A stretch of 64,000 bases of DNA from Neckera pumila (GCA_963969595.1 OZ018408.1:50283022-50347021); one strand, 5' to 3'; counted from the first letter of the stretch, positions 12,757-24,561 are shown. Notes: generated from the sequence alone by a model not told the origin. Numbers and translations: made by a program.

Positions 12757-14027
12757 GTCCCAATGTGGGGTTGCATCTTTGGGCTAGAGCAGGGATCACC
12801 CAAGTTAAGGATGTATGGGATTCTCAAAAGGTTGATTGGCGGAGTACAGCGGACATCCAGAGGAGGTTACCTAGACATGGAGCAGTGACAGAGAAGGGGA
12901 GAGTGAGGAGGTTGAAGATACTTTCACACATACCTTGGGATCCCAGGGCGTTTCCGGATAGACAGAGTTCTGCTTGGTTACATGTACCCGGGACTTCTAG
13001 GTTCTTTTATCATGTCATTTCAGATGAAGGGGTTAGTACTGTGATCAGCTTTACTCAAGACAGGAGCAAGGGTATACTTGTTCAAGACTCAGAGATTGCT
13101 CATATGCCTAATGAGGGATTGCATCAGGCTAGAACTGTGCTGTGGGATTCTCACTCACGGTCTTTCTTGGATTGTAATCCGGTTGGGATACCAGACAGTC
13201 CAAGCTCGGTTTGGGCCTTCACAGAGGGATCTGTCATCAACTTACATTGGGATCCGGGGGACTGGAATTGGGGCAAGATTGACAAGTTTCAGGAGGCTTC
13301 CTTTTTTGGGTACACAGTCAGAAGAGGATATAAGCAGGGACTTAAGGCTAAGGGAGAAAGACCGGTGGGGGTGCAAGAGCTGGTGAATCAAGGGTTCACA
13401 GAGAAGGACATCACCAGGGTCTTTAGATTCCTTTGGCATAACAGCAGACCAAAGAAACAAGCTATGTTTTTATGGCAAACACTCAACAGGGGTATTGTGA
13501 CAGGGGATTGGCTTTCGTGGCGCATCCCCAACTCTCATACTGGCTATGTTTTGTGCCCTCATCACATGGAGTCTACGGCTCATCTTTTCTGGGACTGTCC
13601 GGTCACCCTGGACTTGTGGTCGAAATTGAATGTTTTGGCGGTTTCCGTCGGAGCACCCAAAATTGACAATCTTCAGCAGGCTCTTTTGGGTCGTTTCGAA
13701 ACTCCAAGCAGCGGCGATGTCAACAGATATATTTATAGATTTCAGCCTTGGGATTTGATGAGGACCTTTCTTATTTGGCACATCTGGACTGATAGATGTA
13801 GTAAGCGTTATGCAGAGCAGGAGATCAGCACTAATAGGATTATTAGTTCTACTTGGATTTCTACTTTACATGCAGGGATGGCGGTTTGGAAGCATTTCCA
13901 GACTGTTATCAAAAACAAAGAAGCTCTAGCTAGCATTGAATTAGCTTTTACTGCGGAATGGACACCACTTTTCTGTACTTCGGGGAATGGGGTTTGGCAC
14001 TTTACTGTGCCCCCTCTTCTTCTCTGA
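12757..14027 (+). pseudogene. LINE ORF2 C-terminal fragment with zf-RVT domain
   Basis: About 420 codons remain open with no stop, but the endonuclease and reverse transcriptase core are missing because the element is 5'-truncated. What remains is the C-terminal region of plant L1-type ORF2: an N-terminal piece resembling the linker after RT (GLHLWARAGITQVKDVWD), then the zf-RVT block at roughly 13430-13620 with FLWHNSRPKKQAMFLWQ, a CPHHMESTAHLFWDCP cysteine/histidine pattern, and a tryptophan-rich tail. The zf-RVT domain is thought to bind the LINE RNA; alone it has no enzymatic role. The open frame runs further 5' into the TSD only by chance. Confidence 0.8.
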
Positions 14028-14102
14028 TTTTCTGGGTTTCTCTTTTTGTTTTTTAATGTGAAGGGGGCTTCGCCCCTCTCTCCACCTTTCATGGCGTTCA
14101 AA
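12757..14102 (+). mobile_element. 5'-truncated LINE (L1-type)
   Basis: A 17-bp perfect TSD (AAGCAAAAACACCATTG) lies at 12740-12756 and 14103-14119, the signature of target-primed reverse transcription. The body holds only the C-terminal part of the ORF2 reading frame and a short 3' UTR, so it is 5'-truncated. It lies inside A1 between two pieces of A sequence. The perfect TSD points to a relatively recent insertion. Confidence 0.85.
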
Positions 14103-15924
14103 AGCAAAAACACCATTGACACATCTCCAAAACACCAACAAACTAGCACTCGCGTCCCTTGGCCTTGCTTGGAAAAATTCATAAGCAATTAGCAATTAAA
14201 AGTAGAAATTAGTGAAGGAAAAGGTAGGAGGTTAGAACCCCCCTTGGCAACGTTTCCATTGCCAAAAGAGACTACAAAACCACAGAAAATAGCACATTTG
14301 GAACCTTCAAAACCACATTGAACATTGAGAGAGATGAAGTGACAATTTAGTAGTTAGAAGGAAATTTAGGAAGGAGATAGGATTAGGTGGAAATCTAGGA
14401 AAAACAATTAGAACCATCAAAATTTGGATAGAATAATAGTTGACTAATAAATTGGAGAGTCAATTATTGTTAGAAGTTGACTTCAATTATTTTATTCCAA
14501 GACTAGTCAACCTTTGGGATACTTAAGTAATTGAAGTAGAATAGTACCAAAAGAAAAGGAAGGAGAAGCAATAGAAAGAAAAAGAAGAAGTAGAAAAGAA
14601 TTAGGAAAATTGTATTAAAAACTTATTTTCAAGCAGTGAGCAAAATTCCAAGATAGCCCCCAAAGATGGCGGATTGTAAATATCTTGAGGAGATACTCTA
14701 CAATACTGCGGATGAAGGCCAACTCGAGATAAATTACTAAACACTTCCCTTTCTTTTTAATTGTTTAGATTAGCGTTTTTAACACTTAGCCGAAGTTGGA
14801 GACCGATTCAGAGCATCAAGACTAGACCTTTTCCCAAGATTAGATTCTTAAACTTATAGATTAAGATTAGGGTTTTCTAAAACCATCTTACACTTAGGAT
14901 TTGGAGTTAAAATAAGTGAGATATGGAGGGATAAGTTTAGGACCTAATTTGGATGAAAAGTGATTAGAAGATAAACCAAAAAAGTTAAATTAGGAAATGT
15001 TAACTAGAAATAATCTAGGTCTCAAAAGTGAAATTAAAAGTTAATTATCAAGTTAGGATTAGGAGTAATCAATGGATGAAGTTTTGAACACCGATTAGCG
15101 ATCAAATTTCATCCATCAATAGCTTTTGATGGGATAAGTGCCATATCAAGCAAGAGAACATTTTGAAAATCTTAGGTTAGCCTCCAGAAGGAACAAATTT
15201 GAAAACCCTAAAAATAATAATTTACCAAAGCTTAGTTAAAACCTCAAGGAACAAGGGTAGAAAGATTTAGGGTATCTTAACCTAATCAAAGGAAGAAGTT
15301 AAGATTAGGAAGTCAAATTGAGACCCTAAAGTAATCCTAAAGTGGTCTGAACTTTAAGATATACCACAAACCCTAGGAATTATTCAAGGATGAAGTTTAG
15401 GTCAAGGAACGGATGAAGTTGATCTAAGCTCATTCATCCAAGTCAAAACTTAGGGTTTAGTTAGGTCTTAATTTTCTAAGACTAAGGTTCAAATTTCAAA
15501 GCTAATTGAATTAGGGAACATCACCTAAATCGTGGATGAAGTTTAACTAGCCTTGAAAGGGCTAAACTTTGTCCTCCCATAATTTTTGCTAGGAGAAGGG
15601 GCTTGAGTCGAGTTTTATGTTTTTAGAAATGGCATGAAATGTTCTATGATTTAGGATAGATAAATCTAGACTGTAACTAGTTAGAATTCAAAACCGCCGT
15701 GACCTCTTTTGATTGAAGAAGTTAGAATAGAAATCATCAAGTAGTTCAAATCTTTGGTTTTTGTGTATATTGTGGATGTTAGGAATATAGGAAAAGAAGA
15801 TCCATTGCTTGGAAGGCACAATGGGTTGGCGCTAGGCACCTGTAGATCGTATAAGAATCCACACAAAAACTAGAGCCTGGTTGTGCTCGCTTATTTATCA
15901 AGGGTGGGTAAATAAATGCTCACA

Positions 15925-16995
15925 TCTTGCCACGTCTAGCTCCCCTTCCAATTGGGCTACTTGCGCTCAAAGATTGGTCCGGTCTTGCTCCAAGTTCTGG
16001 ATTCACAGTTCCTTCTCTCGCAACGCTTTTGGATCTGATCTTTGCCGGATTGTTTCTACCATCTGTTTCGTTAAGTCTACTCCTAACTCCGACATGACGG
16101 TGACAATATGGTCCGACATCTCGTTGTGGATCACCCGACACGATTTGATCCAGTCCCGTCCAATTGCCCAGAATCTCTTCATTTCCTCGGTTTCCGGAGG
16201 ATCGCTAAACTTGACATCTTTTGAAGACACTAGCTTGCCTCGCTCAGCCTAATCCGTCGACTTCCGTCTTTTTATCCTACGATGCTGGAGTGGCTTCTCC
16301 AATTCTTCCTCTTTGGATTCCATCTGAGTTTGCTGATCCGGTTGGACTTCATCCATAAAGTCGTACTTCAAAATTCCTTCTCCGTGAGAGTACTCCAACA
16401 GCTCTGCAGCACTCAAAACCTCCCTTTGGTGGTAGAGATGAAAGTAATACAAACTGAGCGGGCTAGACTTATCCCCGATGGCACGCATAACTAGCTTGAA
16501 AACTACATCCAAGATGAGTTTCTTCCAATTCACGGGTCTACCCTTCATCGCTCCAAGAATGGTACTAGCCACTGTGACCGTAACCCAAGTCGGCTTTTCC
16601 AGATACATGATCGGAATCAAAAACTCTAGCATCCGTCTATGCCTCTCATCCGTACAATCATTAATACTGTATCCTTCTTTGGCATGCGCTGGATTTCGGA
16701 ACCTACTTGCCCCAATCTTATCCGTATAAGAGGCTAATCCTAATCCGGCCTTCCGAAACAAGTACACCTCCGCCCATACATCCTTTGTCCAGGTATTGGT
16801 TTGACCCCTCACGGTCAACTGATACTCATTTGAAACTCCATCTTCAAGTTTCGCAATTGTCTCATCACTCTTCAGGCTCCAGGGCCGCTGTAGCAATCCG
16901 GCGCACCCTATCACCGCCAAGTCTTCTTCTAATTATTTCCGTGCCTCCAGGTCGGAAAGGATGGCTGGACAGAGCATCGGGGCTGGTCCTGCCAT
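15925..16995 (-). pseudogene. F1 LTR-internal ORF, N-terminal half
   Basis: The ORF begins at an ATG at 16995 in the same context as F-plus (MAGPAPM versus MVGPARMM). Conserved blocks in order are: LQRPWSLK near residue 45; HAKEGYSI near residue 105; RRMLEFLIPIMYLEKPTWV near residue 125, followed by TVTVAST; GRPVNWKKLI; and YYFHLYHQREVLSA near residue 190. A lysine/arginine cluster and coiled coil follow, then the A1 insertion. A few stops are present, for example TAA where the family has Q near residue 22, and another after KRRKSTD. The conserved block resembles the poorly characterised 'putative plant transposon protein' sequences of plant genomes; that link is from memory and tentative. 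Confidence 0.65.
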
Positions 16996-17465
16996 GGCTC
17001 ACCGATTCAACTAATCCGGTGCAATCGACACCAACCTCACTATTATTTCCCTAATACAATCCTAACTCACCACACTTTCACTCACTAAGCACACGCAAGA
17101 AGTGTGCGAGGAAAGAGAGAGAAGAATGAAGGGAGAGAACCCTTAAGTACCCAATGATCGGTTGATAGTTTTCGAGAGGAACGAGCATGAGACCGTTATT
17201 GTAACGATGCCCTAGGTTTTCTAGGCCGGAAGTCTAGGTCATAGGTTTTCTGGATCCAGACTTTCGTCTTCTAGTTCCGTCCTTCACCAGATAACTTCAT
17301 CCAATTTTAACAGTTTTAGCAATCCAAGTTCTAACTAATTCCAATTTGTTTATAGTTGGCTTGGATTCCCATGTACTAACAACAAAATTCAAAAATTTTA
17401 GACTACTCTAACCTATTTCTAATCCATTTCCTATCTATTTGGAGTTTCCGTACTTCCATAATTCT

Positions 17466-18153
17466 TCTTCTTTGGATTCCATTGGAGGTGGCTGATCCGG
17501 TTGGACTTCCTTCGTAAAGTTGTATCGCAGAATTCCATCTCCGGTGTCGTACTCAATCATCTCCAAAGCACTTAAAACCTCCCTTTGGTGGTATAAGTGA
17601 AACAAATATGGATTGATCGGGCTAGATTTACCCCCGTTGGCACGCATAGCTAGCTTGGATACTAGATCTGCAATGATCTTATCCCAATTCACGGCTCTAC
17701 CCTCCATCGCTCCGAAATTGGTGTTAGCCACCGTAACCGTAACTCGGGTGGGCTTTTCCGGATACAAGATTGGGATCAAAAACTCTAGCACCCATTTATG
17801 CCTCTCATCCTTATAGTCGCTAATGCTGTACCCCTCCTTGGCATGAGCCGGATTCCAGAACTTGCTAGCCCCGATCTTCTCTGTATGGAGGCTAATCCTA
17901 ATCCAACCTTCCGGAACGAGTACACCTCCGCCCACACGTCCGCAATCTAGGTTATGGGTTGACCTCTCACGATGAACACATATTGATTCGGAACTCCCTC
18001 CACGAGTTCTTGAATCATTTTGTCACTCTTCAGGCTCCAAGGCTGCCGTAGCAATCTGGCGCACCCTATTGCCGCCAAGTCCAATTCTAATTGTTTTCAT
18101 AAGTCAAATCAGAAGGGATGGCCAAACAACCATCCAGGCTGCTGCTGCCATGG
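17466..18153 (-). pseudogene. F2 LTR-internal ORF, N-terminal half
   Basis: This carries the same conserved order as F1 and F-plus: a HAKEGYSI block, then VLEFLIPILYPEKPTRVTV, GRAVNWDKII and PYLFHLYHQREVLSAL, ending at MESKEEEL where F1 inserted. The start is probably near 18153, where an ATG sits in the equivalent context, but the first 70 codons are frameshifted. The continuation is at 6370-7478. Confidence 0.6.
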
Positions 18154-18623
18154 CTCACCAACTCAACTAATTTGGTGCACTCGGCACCGACCTTACTACT
18201 CTCTCCCTGACACGATCCCTAACTCACCACACTTTTGCTCACTAAGCACATGCAAAAGTCTGTGAGGAAGGAGAGATAGGAAGGAGAGGAGGAAGCGCTT
18301 AAGTACTCAATGATCGGCCGATAGTTCCCGGCGGAGAACAGGTATGAGACAGTTCCCGTAATGGTACCCTAGGTTTTCTAGTCCGGAAGTCTAGGTCGTA
18401 GGTTGCCTGGATCCGGACTTCTGGGTTCCGGATTCCGTCCTTCATTGGATAACTTATTAGGTTTCAACAGTTCTTGCAATCCGGGTACTAACTAATCCCA
18501 AGTTGTTTATAGTTGGCTCGGATTCCTATGTATTAACAAGAAAAATTCAAAAAATTTAGACTACCCTAATCTGTTTCTAATCCGTCTCCTATCTATTTGG
18601 AATTTTTGTACTCCCACAAGCAG

Positions 18624-19160
18624 CCGCCAAGTTCCAACAAATCGAATAGGGGAAGGAACCTCATTATCAAAGCCAAAGAACGGGTTCTTATAGAGGTTGC
18701 AAATTGTGAGTACCAATTTGGGAGTGTGGAAGAGTTTGTTGGTTTTGAAATTTGTCCAATGTGTGGAAGGAAATGTTGATTGCCAATTAGGGTTTGAAAG
18801 AGTGTTTGCAATTGACGGTAGTACTATGTTCAAATTTGATTCCAATGCAGGAGTTGTGAGTGTCCAAATTGCTAACTAAGTGTTTTGCGTTGGTTTGTGT
18901 ATTGTGGTTAAGTCTTGTAATGTGTAAAGAGTAATCATTCTTGGAATTTTGTTCCAACTTGGAGAGAACTTTGCCTGCTGGCTCAGAAGTGCTGAACTTT
19001 GAGAGTAAGTTTTTTAAATTGTGGAGGAGGGAGCCGTTTCCAGAGGAAACAATTAAGCTTTTCCAGAACAAGTTGTTGCATTTTGCCAAGAAAGCGTGAG
19101 ATTATGGGTTGCAGGTACGATGGATGACTAAGTTGGCAAGGGAAAAGAATCAGCCGAGAA
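18624..19160. other. Old flank between F2 and the decayed ORF region
   Basis: Starts with the second copy of the F2 TSD. It has scattered short frames on both strands and a recurring 'aatttgga' flavour shared with the DNA up to 24.2 kb. No domain is recognised. Confidence 0.5.
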
Positions 19161-19170
19161 GGAAACCAAA

Positions 19171-20026
19171 TTGGTGGAGTCAGAATTGCACATCAACAAG
19201 AAATTCAAGCTGGGCAATAAGGAAGTGGTCCCAATCGAAGTTCTGCAGGTCGATTTTCGAGTTGGTCAGGTGGCACCATTCAATGTAGCCAAATGGAATG
19301 GGGCCCAGCTGATCAAGTTGCAAAAGACTGGCTTGTGGGAGTTTGTAGAGTTACTTCAAAGTATAGAAGAGGTGAATTCAAATAGGCTAGGGATTTTCAC
19401 AATGGTGTATTTGATTGGTGAGAGAAAGAGCAGCATATGTAGGGAAGAGGTGGACTTACACCCACAACATATTGCTAATGTGTTTAAGCTTTCCAAATCA
19501 GGTGCGTCTGTGAAGTCAGTGCAAATGAATGCATTGTATTAAGTGACGGATTGCTTCTCAGATGAGTGCCCAATTGAGCAGCTTGCAAACGAGGAGTGGA
19601 AGATTGAGTGAGTACTTCCAAGTTGGTTGCCGTGGATCAAATTGGTATGTGGAAAACTTTTGTTAGAGTCAATAAATCTTACGGTATTCAGGAAGAATTT
19701 ACGAGTGGCTATTGCAGTCCAGCATGGGGTTGAAATCAATTGGGCTTTGTACCTTTTGCAACGTCTTCATATGCTAATGGTGGAGTTTAAAAGGCAGTCA
19801 ACGGAGGAGTTGAGAGGTGCCCAATTAATATTGTTTCTTATTAATAAAAGCTGTCCTGAATTGCCTGAGATGCCGGTTATCCCGAAAAATGATCCAGATG
19901 GTCTAAATGCTCAAGGGAGAGAATCAAGTGTTGTAGCGCCAGTTCTAGCTAGTGTTTCACTTAAGTCTCAGTTGGAGGCAATGTTATCCAATTGGAATAA
20001 TGTTGATTCTACCCAATGTAAGGTTA
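19171..20026 (+). pseudogene. Decayed ORF of unknown family, part 1
   Basis: One reading frame runs through about 285 codons, broken only by TAA (19540) and TGA (19609); both could be C-to-T changes of CAA and CGA. The encoded sequence has LPSWLPWIKLVCGKLLLE, INWALYLLQRLHMLMVEFKR and LRGAQLILFLINKSCPELP. It is rich in leucine and charged residues and reads as a structural, gag-like or plant mobile-domain protein. I recognise no family. At 20027 it is interrupted by TTAA MITE C2 and continues at 20955 with a coiled-coil-like stretch (YEQLWEELRLVKQERKEY). Confidence 0.5.
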
Positions 20027-20950
20027 CTCCTAAAGGACCAACATGCATTTTTTGGCAACATAGAAATTTTGGGCAGGTACATGTAACTAGAGATTTGCAT
20101 ATTTTGGGCTGAAATTTTTATGGAAGGTGGAGATAAGGAATATCTTTCATATGCACCAAATTTCATGACATTTGGAAATACGAGTCAAAAGTTATGACCT
20201 AATATGTTGTTTGTTTCTCAACTTAGGCAGTCCAAGCAGATAAAATAAAATCACTTTTTTCAAAAATAAAAACTTGAAATTGTTTTATTAGATTTATATA
20301 TACGTGGAAAGCTTTTCATCATTCCATTTTGATAAATGAGTCATACGTTACAAGGATTTTTAGTTTGCGGGCAGTTATGGATTGTCTATTCTAAAATAAA
20401 CTTTGAAGTCGTTTATTTCACTCAATTTTTAATATTTTTCAAAAAAAATCAAATTGTAGGATGTAGATTGTTTATTACAACATTGCAACCATTGGGGTTG
20501 GCATTTTTTCAATTCCATAAGTAACTTCTTAACAATTTAATGTTTTGAACCATTTTCTACTTCTTTTTATTTACTATTTTTTTCCTATATGTTGTACAGT
20601 TTCAAATAATCTGAAGTTTTCAAGCATGTAGCCAGCTTGCCTTGAAGAATGAATCCAAAGAAATACAACCATTTTAGAGTTTTTTTCACAATAATCAAAC
20701 CTTGTGAAGTGCAGCTGCCCGGTTTTCTGCAGGGCCAAAAAAAGGACTTTTGCCACTTCAAACGCTAATATCTTCCAATCTACACGATGGAAATTTCTGA
20801 AATTTTTTCCACACATTTTCAAACCAGAGTACTACAAGATCCATGGTTACATGTATCCAAAAACAATATTTTTCCAAAATTTGGTACTTGCTCTAGAAAT
20901 GGCAGTTTTGGAGCATTTTTGGTGAGAACATAGTCAAGGAACTTTAGGGG
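20027..20950. mobile_element. TTAA-flanked MITE, copy C2
   Basis: The right end is CTTTAGGGG followed by TTAA (20951-20954); the left end is slightly damaged (TTA-CTCCTAAAGG). It matches C1 along its full length. It interrupts the decayed ORF of 19171-21060, whose two halves fit on either side. Confidence 0.7.
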
Positions 20951-20954
20951 TTAA

Positions 20955-22915
20955 GATGCAGAGTGTTAAGTTGGCTGATGAGTATGAGCAGCTTTGGGAG
21001 GAGCTGAGGCTGGTCAAGCAAGAGCGGAAGGAGTACAAACCTATGATGATGACGGATTATTAATAAATTCTTAATAAAAAGGAGTCACTCAAGTTCAAAG
21101 CCAAAAATGGAAAGGAAAGCCCATTTGGAAAATGGAGCAAAATAAATACTGGAGCATAGGATTTCCAAGTTGGATTAGGAGTTGGCAAATTACAAGGCCA
21201 AGTCGGAGGAAAAGCAGATAGGTTCCGCACAGATTGAGTTGGAAGAGGAACTTATATCGGGTTGGAAGTGGAGATTCTCTCGGTTCAGGCTTTGTACGCG
21301 GCTAGGAAGGAGGCTTTGGAGAAGCTTATTAATGACAAGCCAACTCCAACTAGAAAGTGGCAGAAGGTGTTACGTGTTAGCAATTTGGAGGCGTTGTTCA
21401 AGCTCATTCCTCCCACTTCCAACTTGGAGTTTGCTTACGCATGGAAAAGGGAAGTTTTATTTCTCTATACAAGCTTGTCTAGGGGCTTGTCTTACAAGCA
21501 GAGTATATCAAGAGCAAAATTCAAAGCAATTTGGAGCTGCTCTGTTCAGTATTCAACTATGCAGTGAGAATTTATTCATGGAGATCAGTGCAGAGGAGAT
21601 TTCTACTTGCAAAATAATGCAACTGCATTTTGCCTAATTGGCAATTATGGAGCGAGAAGTCTGTTGTTTTATTTCGATTTGGAGGTAGTGTTGGAGCGTT
21701 GACGCCATGCTGCAGAGTCCTATTTGGAAAATCAGCGGGTGTATATAGGGCAGTGTTGAATGATGGGGTGGAGATGGCAATCAAGTCGGGAGCATCTTTG
21801 TCTAAAGGTAAGAGTTTGGTGCCTGATGCAAGTTGGGAGAAGAATTTGAAAATGTTGGAGGCAGCTTCTACAACACAAGATTGGATGCATGACTTGGTCA
21901 AGAATGTACAAGAGCGAGTGATGCAAAATTGAGTGGTAGATATACCTCTTGCTGTGTATGTGTTAAAGTATAGTATGGCCAAGGCGCTACTGGATACAAA
22001 GTTGAAGGCCAAGCAGGTGCAAAATATTCCTAAGTGGAATATTACTGCTGAGTTGGTCTATTGGCGACCTCAAGTTGGAGAGAAGATCTATCCTGTTCCA
22101 GAGCTGAATCTGAATTTGGTATTGTGGACTTTACCATCACTTTCTTATTCGGATGTTGATGATCGATATTTGGGCTATTATCAAAATCTATTTGTTCAAG
22201 TGAAGGATGTGTTGTTTCCAAGTTGGGATGTGATGCTGTAGATCGGCAAAGATCATGCGCATGTGCATTGTGCTCCGATGGTGGTTTTGGACAAGTTGGA
22301 CCATATACAGCATTCAACTCGGTCGCTTACTTCTCCACCAGTTTTTTTAAGTGATACCAAGTCTTGTCCTTATCCAAGATGTTATTTGTGGCTGCAATTA
22401 GCCAAATTAGACATTGTATGGTATAATTGGCCCATTATACCGGGGAAGTTTACTACACAAAACGAATGCAACCAAGCATATATCCAGTTTGCATTACAGC
22501 ATCAAGTGCAAAAAGATCCAATATGTTTTCGTGCAAGTGTTTTTGCAACGGTGCTAGCTATTTGGTGTCGCAAACATTAGTTTGTCATAGATTATCGAGT
22601 TGGGGCAAGATTAAATACAGATATTGAGATTTATTCAAAAATCCATTATCATTTGGCTAAGCGCATCAGGATGCTTGAGCTGATGTGTATGATACAATTT
22701 CTTCCTGGTGCACACAATATTCTAATTGGAGACTTGGGTATCAAATTGAGGATGCGACATGGTCCTGCCTTTGTGTTTTATCAGCAGCAGAGTGTAATTT
22801 GGAAGGAGCGGGCCGTGTTGGCAACCAAATTAGAAAAGGAGGAGGCAGATCTACCTTTACAATTGGCAGCAATGGCAGGATCATCCAAATACAAACAAAA
22901 GACCAAATAAGAAGT
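20955..22915 (+). pseudogene. Decayed ORF of unknown family, part 2
   Basis: Coding-like sequence continues downstream of C2 in all three frames with many frameshifts. Visible stretches are a coiled-coil segment (20957-21060), VSNLEALFKLIPPTSNLEFAYAW near 21380-21445, INDKPTPTRKWQKVLR, a hydrophobic/polar stretch near 21940-22240 (LELNLNLVLWTLPSLSY-like) and a basic end KYKQKTK at 22910. Parts of two or more frames look like one ancient protein of perhaps 1100-1200 residues in total. No catalytic motif is seen. Assignment to a retroelement is inference from the setting. Confidence 0.35.
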
Positions 22916-24244
22916 TTGGCGGGGTCGCAAACAGATAGGTGTGGGGCTATGTAGATAATTGACTATGATATGTGTTTGCAAATTTTGCATGGCTTTTTGA
23001 TATTTTTAGGTTTTATTTGGACAATTTATGTGATTGTATGTGTCTAAATGGTATTTTTTGTGTGTTGATTTCCAATTTGGAGTGATTTTGGTGGTGTAAT
23101 GGTTGTTATCAAATCAATGTCAAGTTAAGAATTTTAGTCATGTATTTCCAAATTGGTAGGTTGCTGATGGAAGGAGATGAATGTGTTTGCATTATATTGG
23201 AATTTTGATTTGTCAATGAAGTCAATTTGGAGGGCAATTCCGAATCAAAAGTTATGTTACCTTAGGTTGTCCTTCCAATGTAGTAATTGTCAGTTTTTTT
23301 CTATTAGGCTGGATCTGTCTCATTTTTTTTGGACCCATTGTTTTTGAGAAAATGTCCAGTGCGCATTCTAGCTAGTTGGCTGTGTACTTGTACTTTTGTG
23401 TATTTCTATTTGGTGTGCATATGCATGAAACATTGAGTCTGGTTGTGAGAACCATAGGTGTACCTACAATATCACAAGGGTGATCCAAGTAGTTGAGTTT
23501 GATTGATTGTGTATGTGTTTGAGTTGTGATGGAGAAGAAGTTGTAGATTTGCAGTTTCACAAAGGTGAACCAAATTGGAGTGTGTCAAGTGGAGGAATTG
23601 TGAGTTCAATTTGGAGTGAAGTGAGATGGTGATGTGCAGGAATGAAAAGCTTGTATGTATGCAAGGAAGAAACAAGATGAAGTGTTTATGTTCCAAATCA
23701 GTGAAGGAAATGGAGAGATTTTAATCAGCTAGTTAAGAGTAGTTAGTTGAAAGCTGGAAGGTTAATGCTAGTAAGTGTGAGTGAGAGAAAATGGAACCAG
23801 TATCCTAGTTGGATTATGAGTAGGATGGTATAAAGGAGTAAAACATTTAAATTTGTAAATGGTGATTTGTCACCAATCGGATTAATATGAGTATATTTAA
23901 ATATGTGATGGTGTTCATGTGTGTATGCATGTGTGCTTGGTGGTTTTGATTGATGAATTAACTAATTGGAGAATGTTATGTTATGTGTGAGAAATCTGTC
24001 CATAATCGGAAGAGAGCAAGAGAGAACAGGTTTTGAGAGAAGTTCAAGTGATAAGTTTGAAGTTTATTGGTGTTAATTGAAGTGATTAAATCCAGTCGTA
24101 ACATGTGCATGTAAGTTACTGTTAAGAGTGGAGTTAACAAGTTGGTGAATGAAAAGAGTGTTAGACTGATTGCTTGGTTAAGACTTAAGAAGGAAAGAAA
24201 ACCAAATCAAAAGAAAAAGATTTAGTGGTTTTCAAAGATGGTGA
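22916..24244. other. Non-coding old DNA upstream of F-plus
   Basis: About 1.3 kb with no gene that I can support. It has TG-rich runs ('gtgtatgtgt') and repeated 'caatttgga' words like the DNA on both sides, probably the 3' UTR or LTR of the decayed element whose ORF precedes it. Ends in the F-plus TSD GGTGA (24240-24244). Confidence 0.45.
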
Positions 24245-24553
24245 TGTGGGAATAAGAAAACTCCAATAGATAGAAAATAGGATAAAATTGGGTTAGCATA
24301 GTCTAGTTTTTTTGAATTTGTTATTAGTGTCTAAGAATCCAGATCAGCTAGAAAGAAATTAGAAGTAGCTGATACTTGGATTACTAGAATTCCTAAACCG
24401 GATAAATATTCCGATGACAGACGGAAGCCGTAGGACGGAAGATGGATCCGGAAAGCCTACGATTGGTAGCCTTCCGGTCAAGACCCCCTAGGGCACCGTT
24501 ACGGGAACGGTCTCATACCCGTTCCCCTGGGGAACTGTCGGCCGAACGTCGGG

Positions 24554-24561
24554 TACTTAAG
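24554..24561 (+). promoter_or_regulatory. Conserved TACTTAAG, possible core promoter of F LTR
   Basis: TACTTAAG about 145 bp upstream of the ORF start is retained in F1 (near 17141-17148 on the minus strand) and F2 (near 18300-18308), in otherwise variable sequence. It could be a variant TATA box placing the ORF in the R region. No direct evidence of transcription. Confidence 0.3.

Larger units (their letters stand above)
9434..15924 (+). mobile_element. A1: long solo-LTR-like unit of family A, inserted in F1
   Basis: The unit begins TGTGAGGTCCC and ends ATGCTCACA, so the termini form the inverted repeat TGTGAG...CTCACA. The TSD is TTTTG (9429-9433) and TCTTG (15925-15929), one mismatch. The disrupted F1 ORF resumes exactly on both sides. 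A2 (40244-51283) shares its start (TGTGAGCTCCC), the mid block 'ggcgcaatccgttt', the TATA block and the end block 'gatccattgcttggaaggca'. After subtracting the TTAA MITE and the LINE it is about 4.2 kb. No pair of LTRs and no ORF is seen. Reading it as the solo LTR of an unseen retrotransposon is inference. Confidence 0.75.
7484..17460 (-). mobile_element. F1: solo-LTR-like unit with internal ORF, inserted in F2
   Basis: The plus-strand left end is TGTTGTACGTGCAG and the right end is GTACTTCCATA (terminal CACA mutated to CATA). The TSD is a perfect ATTCT at 7479-7483 and 17461-17465. The insertion point lies within the ORF of F2, at a run of lysine/glutamate codons, and the two halves of that ORF resume on either side. 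Without the A1 insertion (9434-15924) the unit is 3486 bp, nearly the size of F-plus (3469 bp). Confidence 0.85.
1074..18618 (-). mobile_element. F2: solo-LTR-like unit carrying an internal ORF (outermost of nest 1)
   Basis: On the plus strand the unit begins TGTTGTCTCACAG and ends GTACTCCCACA, giving TG...CA termini, and it is flanked by a perfect 5-bp TSD AGCAG (1069-1073 and 18619-18623). Removing the CACTA element at 1708-5868 and F1 at 7484-17460 leaves about 3.4 kb, matching the other F units (about 3.47 kb). No second LTR copy exists at either end, so it is read as a solo LTR, in reverse orientation. That these units are LTRs is inferred from E1, where the same kind of sequence abuts a primer-binding site. 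It contains a decayed long ORF of about 630 codons. Confidence 0.8.
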
